From: Sphingomonas liriopis
Lineage (GTDB): Bacteria; Pseudomonadota; Alphaproteobacteria; Sphingomonadales; Sphingomonadaceae
Assembly (NCBI RefSeq): GCF_024211255.1
Contig: NZ_JAMLDY010000015.1
Coordinates: 1 to 64,000, forward strand
Length of the DNA: 64,000 bases
Direction of reading: 5' to 3'
Shown here: positions 37,019 through 45,789 of the stretch, piece after piece
Numbering within the stretch: position 1 is the first letter of the stretch
How the letters are laid out: each line of letters starts with the position of its first letter
Program-made: the position numbers and the translations under genes
Notes under the pieces: generated by a model
Told to the model about the DNA's origin: nothing
What the model saw: the letters and a program-made list of their open reading frames with translations, nothing else
The model's database searches: none

Positions 37019-38298
37019 TCGGCGATAGCAGCGAGCGGTGCGCGGCGCATCGCGACGCAGAAGGCGACCAGAGACAGCGCGCCGGTGACCGCGCCGACGG
37101 CGGCGAGACCCTGGTCGAGGTGCGATTCGCCGCCGAACAGGCCGCTCGCCGCGGCGACGAGCGTGGGCGCGACGCCGAAGCCGATCAACCCCGCGACCGC
37201 GATGAACGCGCCGATGCACAGCCCGCGCAGCTCGTTGGGGATGAGCACGGTGAGCGCGACCGAGGTGACGACACCGGTGACCGCGCCGCACAGCAGCAGC
37301 AGGCCGAGCGCGGCACCGAACAGCGGCACGGAGGGCGCGATCGGGAACAGGCCGGCGGGGATACCGAGCGCGGCGGCGATCACCGCGCCGAACAGCAGGC
37401 CGCCGCGCCGCCCGCTCTTGTGGCCCCAGTCGGCGGAGAGGCCGCCGACGACCGCGCCGATGACGCCGGCGCCGAAGATCAGCGGGCCCATCCAGCCGGC
37501 GACCTGATCGGGGCGCAGGCCGAAGCTGCGCGAGAGGACGGGCGCGGCCCAGATCGCCGCGGCGCCGTCCGCCATCACGACGCTGACCTGTCCCATGAAC
37601 AGCGGCAGCAGGAAGGTGCGGCGCGCCCACAGTTCGCCGGCGACGATGCGGAAGGGGGCGTGGGTGCTCGCCGCGACCTCGTGCCGCTTGGGTTCGCGCA
37701 GCAGGAACAGCGGGATCATGAAGGCGGCGCCGAGCAGCCCGAGCGCGAGGTGCGCGCTGCGCCACGGGGCGGCGTGCCAGAACCAGTCGGGGGTGCCGCC
37801 ATGGAGGAACAGGCCGAACAGCGCGCCGGTGAGCGCGAAGGCCATCGCCTGCCCCAGCGACTTGCCGAGGTTGACGACGAGCAGCGCGCGGCCGCGCTGC
37901 GTCGGCGGGCAGAGGTCGGCGCACAGCGACAGCGCCGCGGTGAGCGCGCCGGTGGTGCCGATGCCGGTCAGCATGCGCGCGACGAACAGGATACCGACGC
38001 TCCGCGCGACCGCGGTGAGGACGGTGCCGACGACGAAGGTGGCGACGAGCACGATCATGAGCCGCACGCGGTTGTGGCGATCGACCCAGATGCCGATCGG
38101 GATCGAGAAGAGCGCCAGCGGCAGCGCGGCGCTGAGCCCCTGGATGAGGCTGAGGGTGTAGTCGCTGAGGTGAAGCTCGGCCTTGGCGCCTTCCTGCACG
38201 GTGCCGAACGAGCCCATCATCGCAAAGCCCAGCGTCATGGCGAGCGCGAGCGCGAGGAGGGGGAGGAGCGAGCGGGTGAAGGATGGGGTGGCGGGCAT
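36994..38298 (-). CDS. MFS transporter
   Basis: 434-aa inner-membrane transporter with 12 predicted helices. The MFS loop 2-3 signature is visible as PIGIWVDRHNRVRLMIVLVA near residue 70, and helix 4 carries GILFVARMLTGIGTTGALTA. The central loop is REPKRHEVAASTHAPFR. Nothing in the sequence fixes the substrate; its place between the FAD oxidase and the regulators suggests uptake of the compound or acid handled by this cluster. Its stop codon overlaps the araC-gntR operator. A 104-bp palindromic repeat separates it from the oxidase upstream. Confidence 0.9.
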   Translation of the reverse strand: MPATPSFTRSLLPLLALALAMTLGFAMMGSFGTVQEGAKAELHLSDYTLSLIQGLSAALPLALFSIPIGIWVDRHNRVRLMIVLVATFVVGTVLTAVARSVGILFVARMLTGIGTTGALTAALSLCADLCPPTQRGRALLVVNLGKSLGQAMAFALTGALFGLFLHGGTPDWFWHAAPWRSAHLALGLLGAAFMIPLFLLREPKRHEVAASTHAPFRIVAGELWARRTFLLPLFMGQVSVVMADGAAAIWAAPVLSRSFGLRPDQVAGWMGPLIFGAGVIGAVVGGLSADWGHKSGRRGGLLFGAVIAAALGIPAGLFPIAPSVPLFGAALGLLLLCGAVTGVVTSVALTVLIPNELRGLCIGAFIAVAGLIGFGVAPTLVAAASGLFGGESHLDQGLAAVGAVTGALSLVAFCVAMRRAPLAAIAEPIRKLLP

Positions 38299-38326
38299 GG
38301 CTGGTTCCTAGGGACGGCTAATCAAA

Positions 38327-38430
38327 GCCCCTCCCCTTCAGGGGAGGGGTTTGGGGTGGGGGCTGTCCGCGAGCGTCGGTCTCGGTGAGACACCGCCCCA
38401 CCCCAACCCCTCCCCTCAAGGGGAGGGGCT
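38327..38430. repeat. Palindromic repeat, CCCTCCCC family
   Basis: Arms AGCCCCTCCCCTTCAGGGG and CTCAAGGGGAGGGGCT enclose a core with GTCGGTCTCGGTGAGACACC. The core is the reverse-oriented counterpart of that in the atp-operon copy at 5301-5410. It lies between the FAD oxidase and MFS genes. Confidence 0.8.
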
Positions 38431-38446
38431 TAAGAAGACCCGACCA

Positions 38447-39844
38447 TCACAGACTGAAGATCTTGCCCGGGTTGAACAGGTCCTTGGGGTCGAGCGCGCG
38501 CTTGAGCATGCGCATCACGTCGACGGCGTCGCCGAGTTCCTCGACCAGCCAGTCCTGCTTGCCGATGCCGATGCCGTGTTCGCCGGTGCAAGTGCCGTCC
38601 ATCGCCAGCGCGCGCGCGACGAGGCGGGCGTTTACGCCCTCGACCTCGTGCAGGTCCTCCTTGGACGCCGGGTCCATCGCGAAGACGACGTGGAAATTGC
38701 CGTCGCCGACGTGGCCGAGGATCGTCGCGGGGACGCTGCAGGTCGCGAGGTCCGCCTTGGTCTGCGTGATGCATTCGGGCAGGCGGCTGATCGGCACGCA
38801 GACGTCGGTCGCCCAGCCGACCGCGCCGGGGCGCAGCGCGACCGCGGCGTAATAGGCCTCGTGCCGCGCCTTCCACAGACGCCCGCGTTCCTCGGGCAGG
38901 TTGGACCAGGCGAAGTCTCCGCCGCCGTTCTCCGCGGCGAGCATGCCGACCATCTCGACCTGCTCGGCGACGCCACCGGGCGAGCCGTGGAATTCGAAGA
39001 ACAGCGTCGTCACTTCGGGCAGGGTCAGCTTGGACCAGGCGTTGACCGCGCGGATCTGCATGTCGTCGAGGATCTCGACGCGCGCCAAGGGCACGCCGGC
39101 CTGAATCGACTGGACGACGGTGGTGATCGCGCCTTCGAGGCTATCGAAGCCGCAGACCGCGGCGGAGATGGTTTCGGGGATCGGATGCAGGCGCAGCGTC
39201 ACCTCGGTGATGATGCCGAGCGTGCCCTCGCTGCCGACGTAGAGGCGGGTGAGGTCGTAGCCCGCCGCCGATTTGCGCGCGCGACGGGCGGTGGTGACGA
39301 CCTTGCCGTCGGGGGTGACGACCTTGAGGCTCAGCACCGCCTCGCGCATCGTGCCGTAGCGTACCGCGTTGGTGCCGCTGGCGCGGGTCGAGGCCATGCC
39401 GCCGATCGTCGCATTGGCGCCGGGATCGATCGGGAAGAACAGGCCGGTGTCGCGGAGATGCTCGTTCAATTGTTCGCGGCGGCAGCCGGCCTGCACGGTG
39501 CAGTCGAAATCCTCGGCGTTGACCGCGACGATCCGGTTCATCTCGCCGAGGTTGACGCTGACGCCGCCGCGCACCGGCACGGCATTGCCCTCGATCGAGG
39601 TGCCGGCGCCGAACGGCACGATCGGCACGTCGGCGGCGACGCACAGGTTGACGAGATCGACGACATCCTGCGTCGAATGCGCGAAGACGACCGCGTCGGG
39701 CAGGACGACATCGAAATGCGCCTCGTTCGAGCCATGCTGGCGCAACATCGCGTCGGTGAGGTGGAGCCGGTTGCCGAAGCGTTCGCGCAACCGGTCGATG
39801 AACGCCGGGTCGACCTCGGCACGGGTGATGGGAGCGTGCTGCAC
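38447..39844 (-). CDS. FAD-linked D-2-hydroxyacid (D-lactate-type) dehydrogenase
   Basis: 465-aa flavoprotein of the vanillyl-alcohol-oxidase fold. The FAD-binding half includes VPIVPFGAGTSIEGNAVPVR near residue 72, FFPIDPGANATIGGMASTRA near 135, and LYVGSEGTLGIITEVTLRLH. The cap domain ends in GHVGDGNFHVVFAMDP and CTGEHGIGIGKQDWL, the metal/substrate motifs of D-lactate dehydrogenases. It would oxidise a D-2-hydroxy acid to a 2-keto acid, passing electrons to a quinone or cytochrome. The start is GTG 39844, 4 bp after the TonB-receptor stop, so the pair is coupled. Confidence 0.88.
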   Translation of the reverse strand: MQHAPITRAEVDPAFIDRLRERFGNRLHLTDAMLRQHGSNEAHFDVVLPDAVVFAHSTQDVVDLVNLCVAADVPIVPFGAGTSIEGNAVPVRGGVSVNLGEMNRIVAVNAEDFDCTVQAGCRREQLNEHLRDTGLFFPIDPGANATIGGMASTRASGTNAVRYGTMREAVLSLKVVTPDGKVVTTARRARKSAAGYDLTRLYVGSEGTLGIITEVTLRLHPIPETISAAVCGFDSLEGAITTVVQSIQAGVPLARVEILDDMQIRAVNAWSKLTLPEVTTLFFEFHGSPGGVAEQVEMVGMLAAENGGGDFAWSNLPEERGRLWKARHEAYYAAVALRPGAVGWATDVCVPISRLPECITQTKADLATCSVPATILGHVGDGNFHVVFAMDPASKEDLHEVEGVNARLVARALAMDGTCTGEHGIGIGKQDWLVEELGDAVDVMRMLKRALDPKDLFNPGKIFSL

Positions 39845-39848
39845 CGGC

Positions 39849-42026
39849 CTAGAACCGGAAGCCGAGGCGCGCGCCGATGCGGCGGCGATCGCCGATGATG
39901 CCGAGGTCGGAGGCGGGCAGGCCGGCGAGCTGCAGCGTCGTCTTTTCGATATAGGCGTCGAAATACTGCTTCTGGAGCAGGTTGTTGGCGAACACCGCGA
40001 CCTCGAGCGGGCCGGTGCGATAGGTGATCGCGGCGTTGACCAGCGCATAGGGGCGCAGGATCGTCGGCGTCGTCTGGTTGAGCGTGCCGGCGAGGCGGCT
40101 GCCCTTGGCGACGACGCCGCCGGTCAGCGTGACGCTGTCGGTGCCGCTCAAGGGGATGGTGTAATCGGTGTAGAGGTTGCCGGCGAAATCGGGCTGGAAG
40201 GTCAGCCGGTCGGACGACAGCGTCCGCCCGGTCACCAGCGTGTAGGGCGCCGAATTGGTCAGGCGTGCGTGGATGTAGGTGACGCTGCCGTTGATAGACC
40301 AGTTGCGCACCGGGCGGATCGTCGCCTCCAGCTCGGCGCCGTAGCTCTTCACGTCGCCCGAGTTGAGGTCGACGGTGACGAGGCCGCCGCCGGCCGCCGG
40401 CGCGATCGAGTTGAGGCCGATGTAATCGCTGTAGTCGTTGTAGAAGACGTCGCCCGACAGGCTGAGCTTGCGGTCGGGGGAAACGTATTTGGTACCGATC
40501 TCGTACGTCCAGGCGCTGTCGCCCTTGTACTGGCGGATCGGCGCGGTCGGTGCGTTGAAGCCGCCGCCGCGATAGCCGCGCGCGACCGAGGCATAGGTCA
40601 TCAGCTGGCTGGACCAGTGGCGCGTCACCGACAGGCGCGGTTCGACCTGGTCGGACTTCAGCTGCGCGGTGGTGAAGGTGGTCGGCAAGGTCGCCGCGCC
40701 GACGCTGATCGACACGTTGCCGTCGGCGCTGCGCTTTTCGTGATCGTAGCGCAGGCCGAGCGCGACCTCCCATGCGGTCGTCGGTTTCCAGAAGATGGTG
40801 CCGAATGCGGCATAGGTATCCGCCTTGGTCGCGTTGTTGGTCAGGCGGGTGAGGTTGGCGGGGAGGATGCGCGTGCGGTCGAACGCGGTGGTCTCCTCGC
40901 GGCTGTAGAACAGGCCGAGCAGGGTGCTGATCGTGCCGCCGATCTCGGTATCGAGGCGCGTCTCGACCGTCTTGGTGCGCAGGCGATCGGTGCCGTTGGC
41001 GCGGGCGATGTCGGCGGGGCCGAAGTCCGCGTCGGCATCGGGCGACAGGCCGTCGCGCGCGTCATACGATCCGACCAGCGTAAACTTCGAATTGATGCCG
41101 TCGATCGGCGCCTCCAGCCGCGCGTTGACGCCGCGATAGCGATATTCGACGCGGGTCGGCACGTTGAACTGGACGATGCGCGAATAATCGGTCGGGCCGG
41201 TGACGCGCGAATAGGGCGTGTTGGCGCCCTTCACCCAGTCGTAATAGCCGTTCACCGTCAGCACCACGTCGCCGGTGGGGACGAAGCGGATCGTGCCGTT
41301 GAGCGAATCGGTCTTGAACGGGCTCGCGTCGATGCCGAGGATGCTGTTGCGCAGGAAGCCGTCCTGCTGGCGGTGGCCGGCGGCGAGGCGCACCTGCAGC
41401 ACGTCCTTGATGATCGGGCCGCTGACCGAGGCGGAGGCGAGGAAGCTGTCGTCGGGGCCGGCGAAGCTGAAATTGCCGCGCGCCTCGGTGGTGTTCGACG
41501 GCTGGCGGGTGATGACGTTGATCGCGCCGCCCAGCGTGTTCTTGCCGTAGAGCGTGCCCTGCGGCCCGCGCAGCACCTCGATCCGGTCGATGTCGAGCAG
41601 CGGATTGTTGAGGTAGGAGGTATTGGGCTGGTAGATGCCGTTGATGAACAGGCCGACACCCGGCTGCACGGACTGGACCAGCGTCACGCCGACGCCGCGG
41701 ATCGAGACGAAGGCGCGGCCCGATCCGTCGCTGGTGATGTTGAGGCCCGGGGTCAGCGTCGCCGCCTCGCGCACCGAATTGATGCCGCGTTCGGTCAGCG
41801 TGTTGCCGCTGATCGCGGTGGCGGCGATCGGCACGTCGAGCAACGTCTCGGCGCGCTTGCGGGCGGTGACGACGATTTCCTGGTCGCCCGTCTGCGGCGC
41901 GGGGCCGGTCGCCTTGCCGGGGGCGGTGTCGGTGGCGTCGGGCGCCTCGGCGACCTGCGCCTGGGCCAGCGCGGGAAGCGCGAGGGCAAGCGCGGTGGAA
42001 GCGGCGAACAGGGAGCGAAGGCGCAT
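39849..42026 (-). CDS. TonB-dependent outer-membrane receptor of the catabolic cluster
   Basis: 725-aa receptor. It has a signal peptide (about 1-23; LFAASTALALALPALAQAQV), a plug domain from about residue 50 (QEIVVTARKRAETLLDVPIA, GRAFVSIRGVGVTLVQSVQP, RIEVLRGPQGTLYGKNTLGG) and a barrel ending in Phe (IGARLGFRF), as required for Bam assembly. Energised uptake of a compound too large or scarce for porins is implied. Two operator-like palindromes lie 38-78 bp upstream of its start, shared with the araC-gntR promoter. It is followed directly by the FAD oxidase. Confidence 0.94.
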   Translation of the reverse strand: MRLRSLFAASTALALALPALAQAQVAEAPDATDTAPGKATGPAPQTGDQEIVVTARKRAETLLDVPIAATAISGNTLTERGINSVREAATLTPGLNITSDGSGRAFVSIRGVGVTLVQSVQPGVGLFINGIYQPNTSYLNNPLLDIDRIEVLRGPQGTLYGKNTLGGAINVITRQPSNTTEARGNFSFAGPDDSFLASASVSGPIIKDVLQVRLAAGHRQQDGFLRNSILGIDASPFKTDSLNGTIRFVPTGDVVLTVNGYYDWVKGANTPYSRVTGPTDYSRIVQFNVPTRVEYRYRGVNARLEAPIDGINSKFTLVGSYDARDGLSPDADADFGPADIARANGTDRLRTKTVETRLDTEIGGTISTLLGLFYSREETTAFDRTRILPANLTRLTNNATKADTYAAFGTIFWKPTTAWEVALGLRYDHEKRSADGNVSISVGAATLPTTFTTAQLKSDQVEPRLSVTRHWSSQLMTYASVARGYRGGGFNAPTAPIRQYKGDSAWTYEIGTKYVSPDRKLSLSGDVFYNDYSDYIGLNSIAPAAGGGLVTVDLNSGDVKSYGAELEATIRPVRNWSINGSVTYIHARLTNSAPYTLVTGRTLSSDRLTFQPDFAGNLYTDYTIPLSGTDSVTLTGGVVAKGSRLAGTLNQTTPTILRPYALVNAAITYRTGPLEVAVFANNLLQKQYFDAYIEKTTLQLAGLPASDLGIIGDRRRIGARLGFRF

Positions 42027-42061
42027 CGGTAATCCTCTCTACGATCGGTGAGTCTGTGCCC

Positions 42062-42107
42062 ACCTGTCGGATAGGTTGTGCACCTTCTGCAACCTATCGG
42101 AAAGGTT
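42062..42107. promoter_or_regulatory. Paired operator sites upstream of the TonB receptor
   Basis: CTGTCGGATAG (42064-42074) and CTATCGGAAAG (42094-42104), flanked by ACC...GGTTG and AACC...GGTT. Each has one mismatch from CTATCSGATAG. They lie between the SDR stop and the TonB-receptor start. The matching pair is at 36983-37016. Confidence 0.65.
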
Positions 42108-42143
42108 GCGCGACTATGCCGATCGGCTCTCGCGCTTGGCCGA

Positions 42144-42905
42144 TCACCAGCAGGTGTAGCCGCCGTCGGCGATGACGATGCTGCCGGTCATCAGGCTGGC
42201 GGCGTCGGAGGCGAGGAAATGGACGATCGAGGCGACTTCTTCGGGTTCGCCGAGCCGGCCCTGCGGCGTGCCGTCGATCCAGCGCTTGTACATCTCGCCT
42301 TCCCTGTCGGCGAAGGCGTTGAGCGGGGTGGCGATATAGGTCGGCGCGACCGCGTTGACGCGCACGCCGCGCGGCGCCCATTCGGCGGCGAGGCTGCGGG
42401 TCAGCTGGTGCACCGCGGCCTTGCTGGCGTTGTAATAGCTCTGCGGTTGCGGGCGGTTGACGACGAAGCCCGACATCGATCCGACGTTGACGATGCTGCC
42501 CTTGCCGCGGGCGAGCATGTGGCGGCCGAAGGCGCGGGCGCACCAGAAGGTGCCGTTGAGGTTGACGTCGAGGACACCCAGCCAATGTTCGTCGGCGACG
42601 TCTTCGGCGGGGGTATCGCTGCGCGCGATGCCGGCGTTGTTGACGAGCACGTCGATCGCGCCGGCGCTGTCGGCGATGCGGGTGACCGCGGCGGAATCGG
42701 TGACGTCGAGGATGACGCCGTCGATCGCGTGGTCCTTGGCGCGCAAAGCCTCCATCGCGGCGCCGAGCGCGTCGGGATCGCGATCGGCGACGATGACGCG
42801 GGCGCCGGCCTCGGCCAGCGCATCGGCGCAGGCGAAGCCGATGCCCTGCGCGCCACCAGTGACGAAGGCGGTGCGGCCGTCGAGGCGCAGGCGGTCGAGG
42901 TACAT
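42144..42905 (-). CDS. Short-chain dehydrogenase/reductase
   Basis: 253-aa classical SDR. The nucleotide-binding motif is TGGAQGIGFACADALAEAG near residues 16-34, with Asp after the second strand (VIVADRD) indicating NAD preference. DVLVNNAGIARSDTP, the catalytic Ser in VNVGSMSGFVV, and Tyr/Lys in QSYYNASKAAVHQLTRSLAA are all present. The C-terminus ends LMTGSIVIADGGYTCW. Probably oxidises a hydroxyl group of the compound imported by the adjacent receptor. It lies downstream of the carboxylesterase on the same strand. Confidence 0.93.
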   Translation of the reverse strand: MYLDRLRLDGRTAFVTGGAQGIGFACADALAEAGARVIVADRDPDALGAAMEALRAKDHAIDGVILDVTDSAAVTRIADSAGAIDVLVNNAGIARSDTPAEDVADEHWLGVLDVNLNGTFWCARAFGRHMLARGKGSIVNVGSMSGFVVNRPQPQSYYNASKAAVHQLTRSLAAEWAPRGVRVNAVAPTYIATPLNAFADREGEMYKRWIDGTPQGRLGEPEEVASIVHFLASDAASLMTGSIVIADGGYTCW

Positions 42906-42949
42906 GGCGGACTCCGGGGTGGGGTGTTGACGGGTGGACCGACCATCCC

Positions 42950-43040
42950 GCCCGTTTGGGCTGAGCTTGTCGAAGCCCTGATTTCCGCGGGCGTCGCGCT
43001 TGGGGAGAGCAGCCCTTCGACAGGCTCAGGGCGAACGGGG
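42950..43040. repeat. Palindromic repeat family B, diverged copy
   Basis: The left arm CCCGTTTGGGCTGAGCTTGT (from 42951) and the right arm CGACAGGCTCAGGGCGAACG are family-B arms with several changes. It lies between the carboxylesterase and the SDR gene. Confidence 0.7.
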
Positions 43041-43105
43041 GAAGGGGGCGATGCGAACGGGGAAGGGGGCGGGGCGAACGGTGAGGGGGCGGGCGAACGG
43101 GCAGG
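43031..43105. repeat. Short tandem repeat derived from the repeat arm end
   Basis: About four imperfect copies of an 18-20-bp unit, GCGAACGGGGAAGGGGGC, directly after the right arm of the palindromic repeat and before the carboxylesterase stop. It looks like slippage amplification of the GAACGG end. Confidence 0.65.
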
Positions 43106-43107
43106 CG

Positions 43108-44607
43108 TCAGGGCAGGAAGGCGGCGGCGGGCATTGGCGGTTCGGTCACCGCTTCGCCGGCGGCGAGCCGGTAGACGGTGCGGGTGTCGCGATCGAACGG
43201 TGCCCAGGGGAGCGAGCCGTCGCGCGCGAACTGGACCCAGATCGCATGGACGCGCGTCGCCAGTTCCTGCGGCGGGGCGGTGCCGCACAGTCCCTCGTTG
43301 CCGGTACAGGTGGCGAGGCTGTCGAAGACGAAGGGCAGCTCCATGCCGTGCGACGCGCCGAGCTGTCCGTCGAAGCGTGGCGAGCGCCATTCGAATTCGT
43401 ACATATGGGTGCGGCCGCGATGCTCCTCGGCGTAGCGGCGCGCGGGCCATCGGAAGACGAGGTCGGCCATGGCGTCGGTCAGCGCTTGGCCCGCACGCTT
43501 GCCGGATCCCATGCCGTACGCCTTGAGCACGCTCCAGGCGCGCGGCTGCGACTTGCGCAGCACGACCCACGCCAGCAACTTGCCGACGGCGGTGTTCAGT
43601 TTGTCGCGGACGCCGCTGGGGACGAGGTAGAGGTTCATCTCCTCGGCGTTGCTGCCGATCAGCAGATCGACCTCGGCGCCGGCGCCCTGTTTCAGCGCGT
43701 CGAGCGGGGCGAGGGGGAGGACGTCGTCGCCGTGGACGGGGACGAAGCGGCTGATCCCGAACACCGGTTCGCGTCCGTCCGCTTCGCGCAGGTCGAGGCG
43801 GGTGGTGGGGAGCGACACCTGTTCCACCGCATCGAGCAACGGTTCGCCGGGCGCGACGCTGTCGAAGCCGGCGCGGTCGGGGGTGATGCCGAGCCGTTTC
43901 GCCATCGCCTTCACCAGCCGTTGCGCGACGGGAACGCTGCGGGTCATGCCGCCGTGGCCGCTCTGCACGATCGCGCGCTGGAACAGCCCCCTGGCGAGCG
44001 GCGAGGCGATCAGGTCGGCGATCGCCATCGCGCCGGCGCTCTCGCCGAAGACGGTGACGTTGGCCGGGTCGCCGCCGAATGCCGCGATCTCGTCGCGGAC
44101 CCAGCCGAGCGCCGCGATCATGTCGCGCAGGCCGAGGTTGGTCGGCACGCCGGGGATCGGCAGGAAGCCGTCGACGCCCATGCGATACTGAATCGCCACA
44201 TAGACGATGCCGTCGCGCGCGAAGCTGGCGCCGTCCTGCACGCTCGCATTCTTGCTGCCGACGACGAAGCCGCCGCCGTGGATGAAGACCATCACCGGCC
44301 GCGCGGTGGCGTCGCCGGCCGGGCACCAGACGTCGAGCGTCAGATAATCGTCGCCCTTCGCCCAGCCGTGGCCGATCAGCGGCGCGGCGTCGAGCTGCGG
44401 CACCGTGCGGGTGCGCTGCGGCGCATTGGCGCCGCTCGCCGTGCGGACGCCGGACCAGGGTGCGACCGGCGCGGGCGGGGCGAAGCGCAGCGCGCCGACC
44501 GGCGGCGCGGCATAAGGGATGTCGCGATAGAAAGTGAGGGCGCCGTGGGCGTGGCCTGCGACCAGTCCGGCGCGGGTCTGGATCGGAGCGGGGGCGGGGT
44601 CGGACAT
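43108..44607 (-). CDS. Type-B carboxylesterase
   Basis: 499-aa alpha/beta-hydrolase of the carboxylesterase/lipase type-B family. Motifs in order: IQTRAGLVAGHAHGALTFYR then DIPYAAPPVGALRF near the N-terminus, PVMVFIHGGGFVVGSK (oxyanion hole) near 108, VTVFGESAGAMAIADLIASP with the nucleophile Ser near 190, the acid around LIGSNAEEMNLY, and His in QLGASHGMELPFVF near 400. No signal peptide is seen, so it probably acts in the cytoplasm after uptake. Type-B esterases in sphingomonads open ester bonds of xenobiotics and mycotoxins; the substrate here is unknown. It is followed by the SDR and preceded, 46 bp away, by the DUF2332 gene. Confidence 0.92.
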   Translation of the reverse strand: MSDPAPAPIQTRAGLVAGHAHGALTFYRDIPYAAPPVGALRFAPPAPVAPWSGVRTASGANAPQRTRTVPQLDAAPLIGHGWAKGDDYLTLDVWCPAGDATARPVMVFIHGGGFVVGSKNASVQDGASFARDGIVYVAIQYRMGVDGFLPIPGVPTNLGLRDMIAALGWVRDEIAAFGGDPANVTVFGESAGAMAIADLIASPLARGLFQRAIVQSGHGGMTRSVPVAQRLVKAMAKRLGITPDRAGFDSVAPGEPLLDAVEQVSLPTTRLDLREADGREPVFGISRFVPVHGDDVLPLAPLDALKQGAGAEVDLLIGSNAEEMNLYLVPSGVRDKLNTAVGKLLAWVVLRKSQPRAWSVLKAYGMGSGKRAGQALTDAMADLVFRWPARRYAEEHRGRTHMYEFEWRSPRFDGQLGASHGMELPFVFDSLATCTGNEGLCGTAPPQELATRVHAIWVQFARDGSLPWAPFDRDTRTVYRLAAGEAVTEPPMPAAAFLP

Positions 44608-44653
44608 GCCCCGTCTTATGCCGCGTCGCGATCCGTCTTCGTAGCGGGGGCGG

Positions 44654-45784
44654 CTATGCCGAGCGGGATATTTGGCGTGCCGGTACGTGCCAGTCGATCC
44701 ACGCGCCATAGGCATGGCAGGTGGCGAGATGGCGGGTGACGCCGTCGGGCCAGCTGGTCAGCAGCAGATGCACGGCATCGCGCGCCGGGGTCCATTCGAA
44801 GCCGATCCGCGCGAGCGGGCGCGCCGCGGTGGCGCGCGCGCCGGCGTCGCGGAAGGCATCCTCGACCGCGGCACGGCTGGTGGCGTCAAGATACTGCAGC
44901 GCCATCGCGTGGACGAAGGTGCGGCAGACGCCGGTGGGCTGCGGCGCGGCGAGCTCGGCGGGGAGCCAGCCGGCGATGTCGCCACGATTGACCTGCGGCG
45001 GGCGCATGCGCGCGATGGCGAGCGCCTGGGCGAGGCGGTCGGCGCGCTCGGGTTCGTCGGCCCAGACATAGGCCATCAGCCGCTCGCAAGCTGCCGCATC
45101 GGCGACGTCGATCGGGCTGAGATCGACGCCGCGCGCCGAGGCGATTTCCACGGCGCGCGGGTGCGGCGCGGGGCCGGTCCACGACGGCGCGATACGCACG
45201 GGCGAGGCGGGGTCGCCCGCCGGATGGCCGCCGAGATCATAGGCGTAACGGTCGAGATTGAGGTTGAGACCGGCGCTCGCGCCCAGTTCGCGCAGGTCGC
45301 AGGGCATGTCGTGCAGCCCGCGCAGGACGGTCAGCGCCGCCATGATCGCGGCGGTACGGCCGACCTCGTTGGTCTGCGGACACGCCTGCATCGCCTCGGC
45401 GATGGCCGCGTCCGCCGCCGCCATCGCATCGCCGACGACGCGATCGATATCGCCGGTGTAGCTCCGGTAGAGCGCGGCGAGCGCGGGCAGCGTGCCGCCG
45501 CGCGCGAGCGCATGCAGCGCGGCGTTGAAGCGCATCGCGATCGCGTCGGCGGCGGCGTCGCGCGGCCAGGCGGCGATCAGCGCGGCGGTGCGTGGCGCGC
45601 GATACAGCTGGCGCTCGCCCGCCTCGAGGATCGCGGCGACGAAGTCCGACCCCATCGTCCGCACGGCGGCGCCCTGCCGCGCGAGCGGACCCATAGGTTG
45701 CCGCGCGAGCGGACCCATCGGCGCCTGCGCGAGCGGGTCGGCGGGCGAGGAATCGTACTGCATCGGTCTGGCGATCGCCGTCAT
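44654..45784 (-). CDS. DUF2332-family protein
   Basis: 376-aa soluble protein of the DUF2332 family: ALYRSYTGDIDRVVGDAMAA, CPQTNEVGRTAAIMAALTVL and LRELGASAGLNLNLDRYAYD are the typical segments; the last resembles a nucleotide- or SAM-binding glycine loop (GASAGLN). Function is unknown. The N-terminus has three tandem copies of a Pro-Leu-Ala-Gln/Arg unit (PLAQAPMGPLARQPMGPLAR), encoded by a DNA tandem repeat at about 45672-45740, which looks recent. It starts 5 bp after the chemoreceptor stop and is probably co-transcribed with it. Confidence 0.85.
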   Translation of the reverse strand: MTAIARPMQYDSSPADPLAQAPMGPLARQPMGPLARQGAAVRTMGSDFVAAILEAGERQLYRAPRTAALIAAWPRDAAADAIAMRFNAALHALARGGTLPALAALYRSYTGDIDRVVGDAMAAADAAIAEAMQACPQTNEVGRTAAIMAALTVLRGLHDMPCDLRELGASAGLNLNLDRYAYDLGGHPAGDPASPVRIAPSWTGPAPHPRAVEIASARGVDLSPIDVADAAACERLMAYVWADEPERADRLAQALAIARMRPPQVNRGDIAGWLPAELAAPQPTGVCRTFVHAMALQYLDATSRAAVEDAFRDAGARATAARPLARIGFEWTPARDAVHLLLTSWPDGVTRHLATCHAYGAWIDWHVPARQISRSA

Positions 45785-45789
45785 GGAGG

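Noticed and set aside
45672-45740. Short direct repeats as a CRISPR-like array
   Set aside because: They are contiguous, in frame and inside the DUF2332 gene, without spacers.
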